Positions 8,382 through 15,856 of a DNA stretch of 64,000 bases are shown here, piece by piece. A program made the position numbers and the translations under genes. The DNA lies in assembly GCF_004343775.1 (NCBI RefSeq), contig NZ_PTXL01000014.1, positions 1 to 64,000 on the forward strand, written 5' to 3'. The DNA is from Burkholderia sp. SRS-46 (lineage in GTDB: Bacteria > Pseudomonadota > Gammaproteobacteria > Burkholderiales > Burkholderiaceae). How positions within the stretch are numbered: position 1 is the stretch's first letter; every line of letters begins with the position of its first letter. Under the pieces are notes generated by a model. That model searched no databases, had not been told where the DNA came from, and saw nothing but the letters and a program-made list of their open reading frames with translations.

Positions 8382-8411
8382 GGAACGGCCGGTCGCGCGA
8401 CCGGCCGTTCC
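8382..8411 (-). terminator. Perfect 30-bp palindrome after katG
   Basis: The sequence is a perfect 2 x 15-bp palindrome (GGAACGGCCGGTCGC and its complement). In RNA from katG it would form a strong hairpin, but no uninterrupted U-run follows on the minus strand. It could be a weak terminator, an mRNA-stabilising hairpin, or a protein-binding palindrome. Confidence 0.45.
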
Positions 8412-8447
8412 GTGCGTTGCCGCCGCGTCAGCGGCGACGTGCGGCGA

Positions 8448-10637
8448 TCACGCGAGGTCGAAGCGGTCGAGGTTCATCACCTTGTTCCAGACCGCGACGA
8501 AGTCGCGCACGAACTTCTCCTGCGCATCGGTGCTGCCGTAGACCTCGGCCAGCGCGCGCAGCTGCGCGTGCGAGCCGAACACCAGGTCGACGCGCGTGCC
8601 GGTCCACTTCACCTTGCCCGTCGCGCGATCGCGCCCCTCGAACACGTCGTTCTCGGCCGACGCCGGCTTCCACTCCGTGCCCATGTCCAGCAGGTTCACG
8701 AAGAAGTCGTTGGTCAGCACGCCCGGACGATCCGTGAACACGCCGTGCCGGCTGTCGCCGACGTTCGCGCCCAGCACCCGCAGGCCGCCCACCAGCGCCG
8801 TCAGCTCCGGCGCGCTCAGCGTCAGCAGCTGCGCCTTGTCGACCAGCAGCGCCTCGGCCGGCACCGTGTACTTGCCCTTCAGGTAGTTGCGGAAACCGTC
8901 CGCCACCGGCTCGAGCACGGCGATCGCCTCGATGTCGGTCTGCGCCTGCGACGCGTCGGTGCGGCCCGGTGCGAACGGCACCGTCACCGCCACGCCGGCC
9001 TGCTTGGCGGCCTGCTCGACGCCCGCGGCGCCGGCCAGCACGATCAGGTCGGCGAGCGACACCTTCTTGCCGCCCGACTGCGCGTCGTTGAACACCTTCC
9101 GGACACCCTCGAGCGTGTCCAGCACTTTCGCGAGCTGCGCCGGCTGGTTCACGTCCCAGTCCTTCTGCGGTGCGAGGCGAATGCGCGCGCCGTTCGCGCC
9201 GCCGCGCTTGTCGGAGCCACGGTAGGTCGATGCCGACGCCCATGCGGTCGACACGAGCTGCGACACCGACAGCCCCGATGCGAGGATCTTCGCCTTCAGC
9301 GCGGCCACGTCCGCGTCGTCGATCAGCGTGTGGTCGACGGCCGGAACCGGGTCCTGCCACAGCAGTTCTTCCTGCGGCACGTCCGGGCCGAGATAGCGGG
9401 CACGCGGGCCCATGTCGCGGTGCGTGAGCTTGAACCACGCACGCGCGAACGCGTCGGCAAACTGGTCCGGGTTCTCGTAGAAGCGGCGCGAGATCTTTTC
9501 GTATGCCGGATCGAAGCGCAGCGACAGGTCGGTGGTCAGCATCGACGGCAGGTGCTTCTTCGACGAATCGTACGCATCCGGAATCACCGCGCTGGCGCCC
9601 TTCGCGACCCACTGGTGCGCGCCGGCCGGGCTCTTCGTCAGTTCCCATTCATAGCCGAACAGGTTTTCGAAGAAGTTGTTGCTCCATTGCGTCGGCGTGC
9701 TCGTCCACGTGACTTCCAGGCCGCTCGTGATCGCGTCGCGGCCCTTGCCCGTGCCGTAGCTGCTCTTCCAGCCGAGGCCCTGCTCCTCGATGCCCGCGGC
9801 TTCCGGCTCGGCGCCGACGCTCGATGCCGGACCGGCGCCGTGGGTCTTGCCGAACGTGTGGCCGCCGGCGATCAGCGCGACCGTCTCTTCGTCGTTCATC
9901 GCCATCCGCGCGAACGTCTCGCGAATGTCGCGCGCCGCGGCGAGCGGGTCGGGGTTGCCGTCCGGGCCTTCCGGGTTCACGTAGATCAGGCCCATCTGCA
10001 CGGCGGCGAGCGGGTTATCGAGCTTGCGGTCGCCCGAATAGCGGCTGTTCGGGCCGCCGCTCAGTTCCAGCCAGATCTTTTCCGAGCCCCAGTAGACGTC
10101 GTCCGGTTCCCAGGTGTCGGGGCGGCCGCCGGCGAAGCCGAAGGTCTTGAAGCCCATCGATTCGAGCGCGACGTTGCCGGTCAGGATCAGCAGGTCGGCC
10201 CACGAGATGTTGCGGCCGTACTTCTGCTTGATCGGCCACAGCAGGCGGCGCGCCTTGTCGAGGTTGCCGTTGTCGGGCCAGCTGTTGAGCGGCGCGAAGC
10301 GCTGCTGCCCGCCGCCCGCGCCGCCGCGGCCGTCGGCCGTGCGGTACGTGCCGGCGCTATGCCAGGCCATGCGGATGAACAGGCCGCCGTAGTGGCCGAA
10401 GTCGGCCGGCCACCAGTCCTGCGACGTGGTCATCAGCGCATGGAGATCCTGCTTCAGCGCCGCCAGGTCGAGCTTCTTGAATGCCTCGGCATAGTTGAAA
10501 TCCGGGTCCATCGGATCGGACAGCGACGAGTGCCGATGCAGGATGTTCAGGTTCAGCTGATTCGGCCACCAGTCCTTGTTCGACGTGCCGCCGCCTGCCG
10601 CGGCTTGATGGAACGGGCACTTCGTTTCGGTCGACAT
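8448..10637 (-). CDS. katG: Catalase-peroxidase KatG
   Basis: KatG is a haem enzyme with catalase and peroxidase activities and is a main defence against hydrogen peroxide. The start is set at 10637 (MSTETKCPF) because AGGAGA lies six bases upstream; the longer frame to 10691 lacks a site. The product is 729 aa, normal for the family. The distal haem site is RMAWHSAGTY (active Arg, Trp and His), and the Tyr of the Met-Tyr-Trp adduct is in MGLIYVNPEGP. The proximal histidine is in AGGHTFGKTHG. The C-terminal degenerate peroxidase domain is intact. oxyR lies upstream on the same strand, and an OxyR-like palindrome precedes the promoter, so peroxide induction is expected. Confidence 0.97.
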   Translation of the reverse strand: MSTETKCPFHQAAAGGGTSNKDWWPNQLNLNILHRHSSLSDPMDPDFNYAEAFKKLDLAALKQDLHALMTTSQDWWPADFGHYGGLFIRMAWHSAGTYRTADGRGGAGGGQQRFAPLNSWPDNGNLDKARRLLWPIKQKYGRNISWADLLILTGNVALESMGFKTFGFAGGRPDTWEPDDVYWGSEKIWLELSGGPNSRYSGDRKLDNPLAAVQMGLIYVNPEGPDGNPDPLAAARDIRETFARMAMNDEETVALIAGGHTFGKTHGAGPASSVGAEPEAAGIEEQGLGWKSSYGTGKGRDAITSGLEVTWTSTPTQWSNNFFENLFGYEWELTKSPAGAHQWVAKGASAVIPDAYDSSKKHLPSMLTTDLSLRFDPAYEKISRRFYENPDQFADAFARAWFKLTHRDMGPRARYLGPDVPQEELLWQDPVPAVDHTLIDDADVAALKAKILASGLSVSQLVSTAWASASTYRGSDKRGGANGARIRLAPQKDWDVNQPAQLAKVLDTLEGVRKVFNDAQSGGKKVSLADLIVLAGAAGVEQAAKQAGVAVTVPFAPGRTDASQAQTDIEAIAVLEPVADGFRNYLKGKYTVPAEALLVDKAQLLTLSAPELTALVGGLRVLGANVGDSRHGVFTDRPGVLTNDFFVNLLDMGTEWKPASAENDVFEGRDRATGKVKWTGTRVDLVFGSHAQLRALAEVYGSTDAQEKFVRDFVAVWNKVMNLDRFDLA

Positions 10638-10757
10638 GCGTTTTCTCCTATGATCGATTGCATCCACCAGCCCGGCCCGGAAGCCGTGCATCGCCGCGGA
10701 TGGGCACTGCGGGGTAAATACGGGAAAGTGTCTCCCGTCGTACTGCGTGATGTCGGC

Positions 10758-10895
10758 TCAGCCACCGTGCACACGGTCCGCCAGATAGGCGAACGCAATC
10801 GGGCGCAGGCTCCGGATCGCAGCCCTGGCGCGATTGACAACCTTCGCGCGCGGCAAGATGTTCCGCTGCGCGTGCTGCATGGCTGAACGCATCAT
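10758..10895 (-). CDS. Possible 45-aa small protein or leader ORF before katG
   Basis: This short ORF of 45 codons begins MMRSAMQHAQRN and ends ADRVHGG. A full AAAGGAGG ribosome binding site (10908-10901) lies five bases before the first ATG, the best Shine-Dalgarno match I saw in the window. About 80% of third positions are G or C, in line with coding sequence here. The peptide is basic (about eight Arg plus a Lys) with no obvious signal sequence. It starts about 65 nt after the predicted katG transcription start and ends 120 nt before katG, so it would be on the same mRNA. It could be a regulatory leader peptide or a small protein; I recognise no family. Existence is inferred from the ribosome site and codon bias only. 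Confidence 0.5.
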   Translation of the reverse strand: MMRSAMQHAQRNILPRAKVVNRARAAIRSLRPIAFAYLADRVHGG

Positions 10896-10966
10896 GACAT
10901 CCTCCTTTGACGCTTGCATTTATCGTGCAGGCCAGTGCGCCGGCACCGCATCGACCCATGCACAGG

Positions 10967-10995
10967 ATTCTATGCAAATCTATCAATTATTTGAA
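10967..10995 (-). promoter_or_regulatory. Predicted katG promoter
   Basis: On the minus strand a -35-like TTCAAA (10995-10990) is separated by exactly 17 bp from the -10 TAGAAT (10972-10967), giving a start near 10960. The area is clearly AT-rich compared with the surrounding genes. The palindrome at 11008-11024 lies immediately upstream of the -35, the usual position for an activating OxyR site. The resulting leader before katG would be about 320 nt and would contain the 45-codon ORF. Confidence 0.5.
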
Positions 10996-11007
10996 TTTAA
11001 TAAAGTT

Positions 11008-11024
11008 TATCTATGCGATAGATA
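11008..11024. promoter_or_regulatory. Candidate OxyR operator upstream of katG
   Basis: TATCTATGCGATAGATA is a perfect 7-bp inverted repeat around GCG. It contains the ATAG/CTAT half-sites typical of OxyR binding regions, and the string ATGCGATAG recurs in the oxyR promoter region at 12082-12090. Assignment to OxyR is inferred from these half-sites and from the gene context. Confidence 0.5.
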
Positions 11025-11051
11025 AAAATAAACGGGATCGCAAGACCCCGT
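11024..11051 (-). terminator. oxyR terminator adjoining the katG operator
   Basis: An 8-bp stem with one G-U pair (11051-11044 with 11039-11032, loop TTGC) is followed on the minus strand by a U-rich tract read from 11031 to 11024. It should end the oxyR transcript. The U-tract runs directly into the katG operator palindrome, so terminator and promoter elements are packed together. Confidence 0.65.
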
Positions 11052-11099
11052 CCGTTCGCGGCGACGACCGGTCGCAACCGGCCGGTTCAGCCGCTTCAG

Positions 11100-12059
11100 T
11101 CAGTTCATCGTCGCCGGCATGTCGAGCTTCGCGACGCCCGGCAGCTCGCACGCGGTGATCGCCTCGCTGATCGCGTCGATCGCGGGCATCCGCGTGAAGC
11201 TCTTGCGCCACACGAGCACGACGCGGCGGTCCGGCACCGGCTCATTGAACGGCACGTACGACAGCAGCTCGGCGTCCGGGCCGTTCGCGCGCGGGCCGAC
11301 CTCGGCGACCGACATGCGCGGCAGCACGGTGATGCCGACGCCGCTCGCGACCATGTGGCGGATCGTCTCGAGCGACGAGCCCTCGAAGGTCTTCTGGATG
11401 CCGTCGGCCGTCTGCGAGAAGCGCATCAGCTCCGGGCACACGCCGAGCACGTGGTCGCGGAAGCAATGGCCGTTGCCGAGCAGCAGCATCGTTTCCTGCT
11501 TCAGGTCTTCCGCGTCGATCTGGTGGCGCTTTTCCCACGGATGGCCGGCCGGCAGCGCGACGACGAACGGCTCGTCGTACAGCGGCCGCACCATCAGGCC
11601 GGTTTCCGGGAACGGCAGCGCCATGATCGCCGCGTCGATCTCGCCCTGCTTCAGCAGTTCGAGCAGCTTCAGCGTGTAGTTCTCCTGCAGCATCAGCGGC
11701 ATCTGCGGGACGCGCTGGATCATCTGCTTCACGAGCGTCGGCAGCAGGTACGGCCCGATCGTGTAGATCACGCCGAGGCGGAACGGGCCGACGAGCGGAT
11801 CCTTGCCCTGCTTCGCGATCTCCTTGATCGCGAAGGTCTGCTCGAGCACGCGCTGGGCCTGCGTGACGATCTGGTCGCCGATCGGCGTGACGCTCACCTC
11901 GCTCGCGCCGCGCTCGAAAATCTGCACGTTGAGCTCGTCTTCCAGCTTCTTGATCGCCACCGACAGCGTCGGCTGGCTCACGAAGCACGCTTCGGCCGCG
12001 CGGCCGAAATGCCGCTCGCGCGCGACTGCGACGATGTATTTCAGTTCAGTCAGTGTCAT
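11100..12059 (-). CDS. oxyR: Hydrogen peroxide sensor OxyR (LysR family)
   Basis: OxyR is a LysR-type regulator that is switched on by a disulfide formed on exposure to peroxide. The 319-aa product has an N-terminal winged helix-turn-helix (residues about 18-40, containing RAAEACFVSQPTLSVAIKKL). The sensing cysteine pair is visible in GHCFRDHVLGVC, with the spacing of E. coli Cys199 and Cys208, which distinguishes it from other LysR proteins. It lies between recG and katG on the same strand. Its own upstream region (12060-12197) has an ATAG/CTAT arrangement resembling the katG site, so autoregulation is likely. The ATG at 12059 begins the conserved MTLTELKYIVAVARE. Confidence 0.96.
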   Translation of the reverse strand: MTLTELKYIVAVARERHFGRAAEACFVSQPTLSVAIKKLEDELNVQIFERGASEVSVTPIGDQIVTQAQRVLEQTFAIKEIAKQGKDPLVGPFRLGVIYTIGPYLLPTLVKQMIQRVPQMPLMLQENYTLKLLELLKQGEIDAAIMALPFPETGLMVRPLYDEPFVVALPAGHPWEKRHQIDAEDLKQETMLLLGNGHCFRDHVLGVCPELMRFSQTADGIQKTFEGSSLETIRHMVASGVGITVLPRMSVAEVGPRANGPDAELLSYVPFNEPVPDRRVVLVWRKSFTRMPAIDAISEAITACELPGVAKLDMPATMN

Positions 12060-12081
12060 TGCGGGTCAATCAAATATATAC

Positions 12082-12110
12082 ATGCGATAGGTTTAATTTA
12101 TACACCCTAT
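12082..12110. promoter_or_regulatory. Candidate OxyR autoregulatory site
   Basis: ATGCGATAG at 12082-12090 is identical to the core of the katG palindrome. Together with CTAT at 12107-12110 it gives ATAGG-N14-CCTAT, an imperfect dyad in an AT-rich stretch 28 bp before the oxyR ATG. LysR regulators commonly bind next to their own promoters; binding here is inferred. Confidence 0.4.
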
Positions 12111-12197
12111 GGCACCGGTTCGCCAAGTTTCTCCGCATCCTGGCGCACGATTCCGCACTTTTAAATCCGACCCCGAATCGGCCGGATTCACGCCGTC

Positions 12198-14503
12198 TCA
12201 CGCTTTCAGGTACTGCTCGCGCGCGCCGAGCCAGCGTGCGAGGTGCTGCGTGACGACGTCCGGATACGCGGCGATCAGCCGCGCCGCCGCCTCGCGAGCC
12301 GGCTCGATCAGCCAGCCGTCCTCCTCGAGGTTCGCGAAGCGCAGCATCGCCGCGCCCGACTGGCGCGCGCCGAGGAATTCGCCGGGGCCGCGGATCTCGA
12401 GGTCGCGGCGCGCGATCTCGAAGCCGTCGGTGGTCTCGCGCATCGTCTTCAGCCGCGCGCGGCCGGCGATCGACAGCGGCCCGCTGTACAGCAGCACGCA
12501 CACCGACGCCGCGGTGCCGCGCCCCACCCGCCCGCGCAGCTGGTGCAGCTGCGCGAGGCCGAAGCGCTCCGCGTGGTCGATCACCATCAGCGACGCGTTC
12601 GGCACGTCGACGCCGACCTCGATCACGGTCGTCGCGACCAGCAGCTGCACTTCGTTGCGCGTGAACGCGTCCATCACCGCCGCCTTGTCGGCCGGCGACA
12701 GCCGCCCGTGCACGAGCCCGACCTGCAGCTCGGGCAGCGCGGCGGCGAGCGTCTCGTAGGTCTCGACGGCCGTCTGCAGCTGCAGCGTCTCGCTTTCCTC
12801 GATCAGCGGGCACACCCAGTACACCTGGCGGCCCGTCAGCGCGGCCTCGCGCACCCGCCCGATCACCTCGTCGCGCCGCGCGTCGCCGACGAGACGCGTC
12901 ATGATCGGCGTGCGGCCGGGCGGCAGCTCGTCGATCGTCGACACGTCGAGATCCGCGTAGTAGGTCATCGCGAGCGTGCGCGGAATCGGCGTCGCCGACA
13001 TCATCAGCTGGTGCGGCTGGAACCCCTGCGCGCCATCCGCCGCGTTGGCGGCCTTCGCGCGCAGCGCGAGGCGCTGCTCGACGCCGAAGCGGTGCTGTTC
13101 GTCGACGATCACGAGGCCGAGCCGCGCGAACTCGACCGCATCCTGGATGATCGCGTGCGTGCCGATCACGAGCTGCGCGGTGCCGAGCGCGGCCGCCTCG
13201 ATCGCCGCGCGCTTCTCCTTCGCCTTCAGGCTGCCGGCCAGCCACGCGACCGACACGCCGAGCGGCTCGAGCCAGCCGCGCAGCTTGCGCGCGTGCTGTT
13301 CGGCGAGGATCTCGGTCGGCGCCATCAGCGCGGCCTGGTAGCCGGCGTCGATCGCCTGCGCGGCCGCGAGCGCCGCGACGACGGTCTTGCCGCTGCCGAC
13401 GTCGCCCTGCAGCAGCCGCTGCATCGGGTGCGGCAGCGTCAGGTCGTGCGCGATCTCGTCGACGACGCGCGCCTGCGCGCCGGTCAGCGTGAACGGCAGC
13501 GCCGCGTACAGGCACGTCGTCAGCGCCTCGGCGTCGCGCGCGGCGCGGCGCGGCATCACGGGCGCCGAGCGCGTGCGGCGCTCCTCGTGCGCGCGCTTCA
13601 GCGACAGCTGCTGCGCGAGCAACTCGTCGAACTTGATGCGCGTCCACGCGGGGTGCGAACCGTCCATCAGCGCGGTTTCGTCGGAATCGACGCCCGGGTG
13701 GTGCAGGATGCGCACGGCGTCGGCCAGCGACGGCACGCCGAGCGGCCGCAGGTACGCGCGGTCGATCTCGGGCGGCAGCAGTTCGGGCAGCGGCGTGCGC
13801 TCGACCGCGTTCTCGATCGCCTTGCGCAGGTACGCCTGCGACACGCCGGCCGTGCTCGGATAGACGGGCGTGAGCACCTGCGGCAGCGGCGCGTCGGCCT
13901 CGACGACGCGCACCGCGGGATGCACCATCTCCATCCCGAAGAAGCCGCCGCGCACGTCGCCGCGCACGCGCAGCCGCTGGCCGACGGCCATCTGCTTGAC
14001 CTGCGAGCCGTAGAAATTCAGGAAGCGCAGCACCAACTGCTCGCCGTCGTCGTCCTGGATCTTCACGACGAGCTGGCGGCGCGGCCGGTACGCGACTTCG
14101 TTGTCGAACACGACGCCTTCCGCCTGCGCGATGCCGCCGGGCAGCAGCTCGCCGATCGGCGTGAGCGTGGTTTCGTCCTCGTAGCGCATCGGCAGGTGCA
14201 GCACGAGATCGATCGAGCGCGTGAGGCCGAGCTTCGCGAGCTTGTCAGCGGTCTTCACGGGCTTGTCGGCGGCGGCCTTCTCGCGCTTCGCGGCGGCCGT
14301 GCCGGCGGCGCCGGTTCGTGCCGGCGGCGCCGTCCGCCATGTCGGGCGGCGGCGGCCGGCTGCGCGAGCCGCCGTCGGCGCGCGCGCCGCGGCCCGGCCC
14401 GCCGCTGCCCCGCGGGTGGCGCGGGCGGCGCGGCATCCTCCGCGTCGAACGGATCGGCGGAATCGGCAACGGCGGCGGTGGAACGGCGTGGGGACACAGG
14501 CAT
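12198..14503 (-). CDS. recG: ATP-dependent DNA helicase RecG, N-terminal extension frame-broken
   Basis: RecG is the monomeric helicase that remodels stalled forks and branch-migrates Holliday junctions. The core is intact: wedge domain from KTADKLAKLGLTRSIDL, LPMRYEDETTL, Walker A GDVGSGKTVVA, VDEQHRFG, SATPIPRT, and QLHQLRGRVGRG. A GTG at 14258 would give 686 aa, about the E. coli length. Upstream, the expected leader (MPVSPRRSTAAVADSADPFD from ATG 14503) is in a different frame, and the stretch ADGGSRSRPPPPDMADGAAGT lies in a third frame. Removing one G from the G4 run (14408-14411) and one 19-bp repeat unit (14299-14317) restores a single frame. The start is therefore uncertain, but the helicase domains are not affected. 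Assembly error is possible. Confidence 0.88.
14299..14332. repeat. 15-bp direct repeat at 19-bp offset in the recG N-terminal region
   Basis: GTGCCGGCGGCGCCG occurs at 14299-14313 and again at 14318-14332, separated by GTTC. The offset of 19 bp is not a multiple of three. Deleting one unit joins the coding frame of MADGAAGT directly to AAAKREK of the RecG frame. Slippage between these copies would change the recG reading frame. Confidence 0.8.
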
Positions 14504-14532
14504 CGGATCGTCTGGGTGCTTCGCAAGGCAAG

Positions 14533-14538
14533 TACAAT
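14533..14538 (+). promoter_or_regulatory. Candidate -10 box for queA
   Basis: TACAAT on the plus strand lies in the recG/queA divergent region, 131 bp before the queA ATG. It is inside the longest possible extension of the recG frame, so the two divergent transcripts may overlap. No clear -35 element was found. Confidence 0.35.
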
Positions 14539-14669
14539 AGCGGCTTTCACGTCGTCCAACGAGCGACGCCGGCCAGGCCGCGCATTCCGTCATCATAGCG
14601 GCTCGCGCGCCCCATTTACGCGTTTCCGCCCTGCTGGCGGCGCCCGCCGGCCGCTTCGAACCAGCCCGC

Positions 14670-15737
14670 ATGTTCACGCTTTCCGATTTCGATTTCAATC
14701 TGCCGCCCGAGCTGATCGCGCAAACCGCGCTGCCCGACCGCACCGCGAGCCGCCTGCTCGAGGTCGACAACACGGTCGCGCCGCCGCGCCTCGTCGATCG
14801 CCATTTCGCCGAGCTGCCGTCGTGCATCGCGGCCGGCGACCTGCTCGTGTTCAACGACACCAAGGTGCTGAAGGCGCGCTTCTTCGGCCACAAGGCGAGC
14901 GGCGGCAAGATCGAGGTGCTGATCGAGCGCGTGACGGGCACCCACACCGCGCTCGCGCAGATCCGCGCGAGCAAGTCGCCGGGCCCCGGCACGGCGCTGC
15001 GTCTCGCCGACGCATTCGACGTGACGGTCGGCGAGCGCGTCGAGCCGTTCTTCACGCTGCATTTCCCGGCGCCGTGCCTGGACCTGATCGAGCAGTACGG
15101 CCGCCTGCCGCTGCCGCCGTACATCGAGCACGATCCGGACGCGACCGACGAAACCCGCTACCAGACCGTCTACGCGAGCAACCCCGGCGCGGTCGCCGCG
15201 CCGACGGCCGGCCTGCACTTCGACGAGCCGCTGCTCGCGAAGCTCGACGCGATGGGCGTCGAGCGCGCGACGCTGACGCTGCACGTCGGCGCGGGCACGT
15301 TCCAGCCGGTGCGCGTCGAGAACATCGACGAGCACAAGATGCACAGCGAGTGGTACGAATTGCCGCAGTCGCTCGTCGACAAGATCGCCGCGACCCGCGC
15401 GCGCGGCGGTAACGTGATCGCGGTCGGCACGACGTCGATGCGCGCGCTGGAAGCCGCCGCGCGCGCCGCCGACGAGGCGGGCCGCCCGCTCGCCGCGACG
15501 CGGGCCGAGACCGACATCTTCATCACGCCCGGCTACGCGTTTCGCGTGGTCAACCGGCTCGTGACGAACTTCCACCTGCCGAAGTCGACGCTGCTGATGC
15601 TGGTGTCCGCGTTCGCCGGCGTCGAGCCGATCCGCGCCGCCTACCGGCACGCGATCGAGCAACGCTACCGCTTCTTCAGCTACGGCGACGCGATGCTGCT
15701 CACGCGGCGCGACGCGCCGCGGGCGCCCGGCGCATAA
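14670..15737 (+). CDS. queA: S-adenosylmethionine:tRNA ribosyltransferase-isomerase
   Basis: QueA transfers and isomerises the ribosyl group of SAM onto 7-aminomethyl-7-deazaguanine in tRNA to make epoxyqueuosine. The 355-aa product starts MFTLSDFDFNLPPELIAQ, the typical QueA N-terminus. It contains LVFNDTKVLKARFFG, AAPTAGLHFDEPLL, LTLHVGAGTFQPV, GTTSMRALE, IFITPGY and the C-terminal TNFHLPKSTLLMLVSAF. It is followed by tgt, the enzyme that inserts the preceding base, as in many bacteria. Start chosen at the first ATG matching the family; no strong ribosome site is visible upstream. Confidence 0.97.
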   Translation: MFTLSDFDFNLPPELIAQTALPDRTASRLLEVDNTVAPPRLVDRHFAELPSCIAAGDLLVFNDTKVLKARFFGHKASGGKIEVLIERVTGTHTALAQIRASKSPGPGTALRLADAFDVTVGERVEPFFTLHFPAPCLDLIEQYGRLPLPPYIEHDPDATDETRYQTVYASNPGAVAAPTAGLHFDEPLLAKLDAMGVERATLTLHVGAGTFQPVRVENIDEHKMHSEWYELPQSLVDKIAATRARGGNVIAVGTTSMRALEAAARAADEAGRPLAATRAETDIFITPGYAFRVVNRLVTNFHLPKSTLLMLVSAFAGVEPIRAAYRHAIEQRYRFFSYGDAMLLTRRDAPRAPGA

Positions 15738-15753
15738 CGCAGGCGCCCGCCAC

Positions 15754-15806
15754 AGCGCTACGATAGCGCTCACCCGATATTTTCCCGCCGCCGGCTTGCC
15801 GGCGGC
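15754..15806. repeat. Two inverted repeats between queA and tgt
   Basis: AGCGCTA-CGA-TAGCGCT (15754-15770) is a perfect 7-bp dyad. A second perfect 8-bp hairpin, GCCGCCGG-CTTG-CCGGCGGC, spans 15787-15806. Neither is followed by a T-run, so neither is a standard terminator. They may be a protein site and an mRNA hairpin in the tgt leader. Confidence 0.5.
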
Positions 15807-15856
15807 ATGTCCAAACATGCGCCGGACTGTTTTCCGGTGGCAAGGAGCCCAACGCG

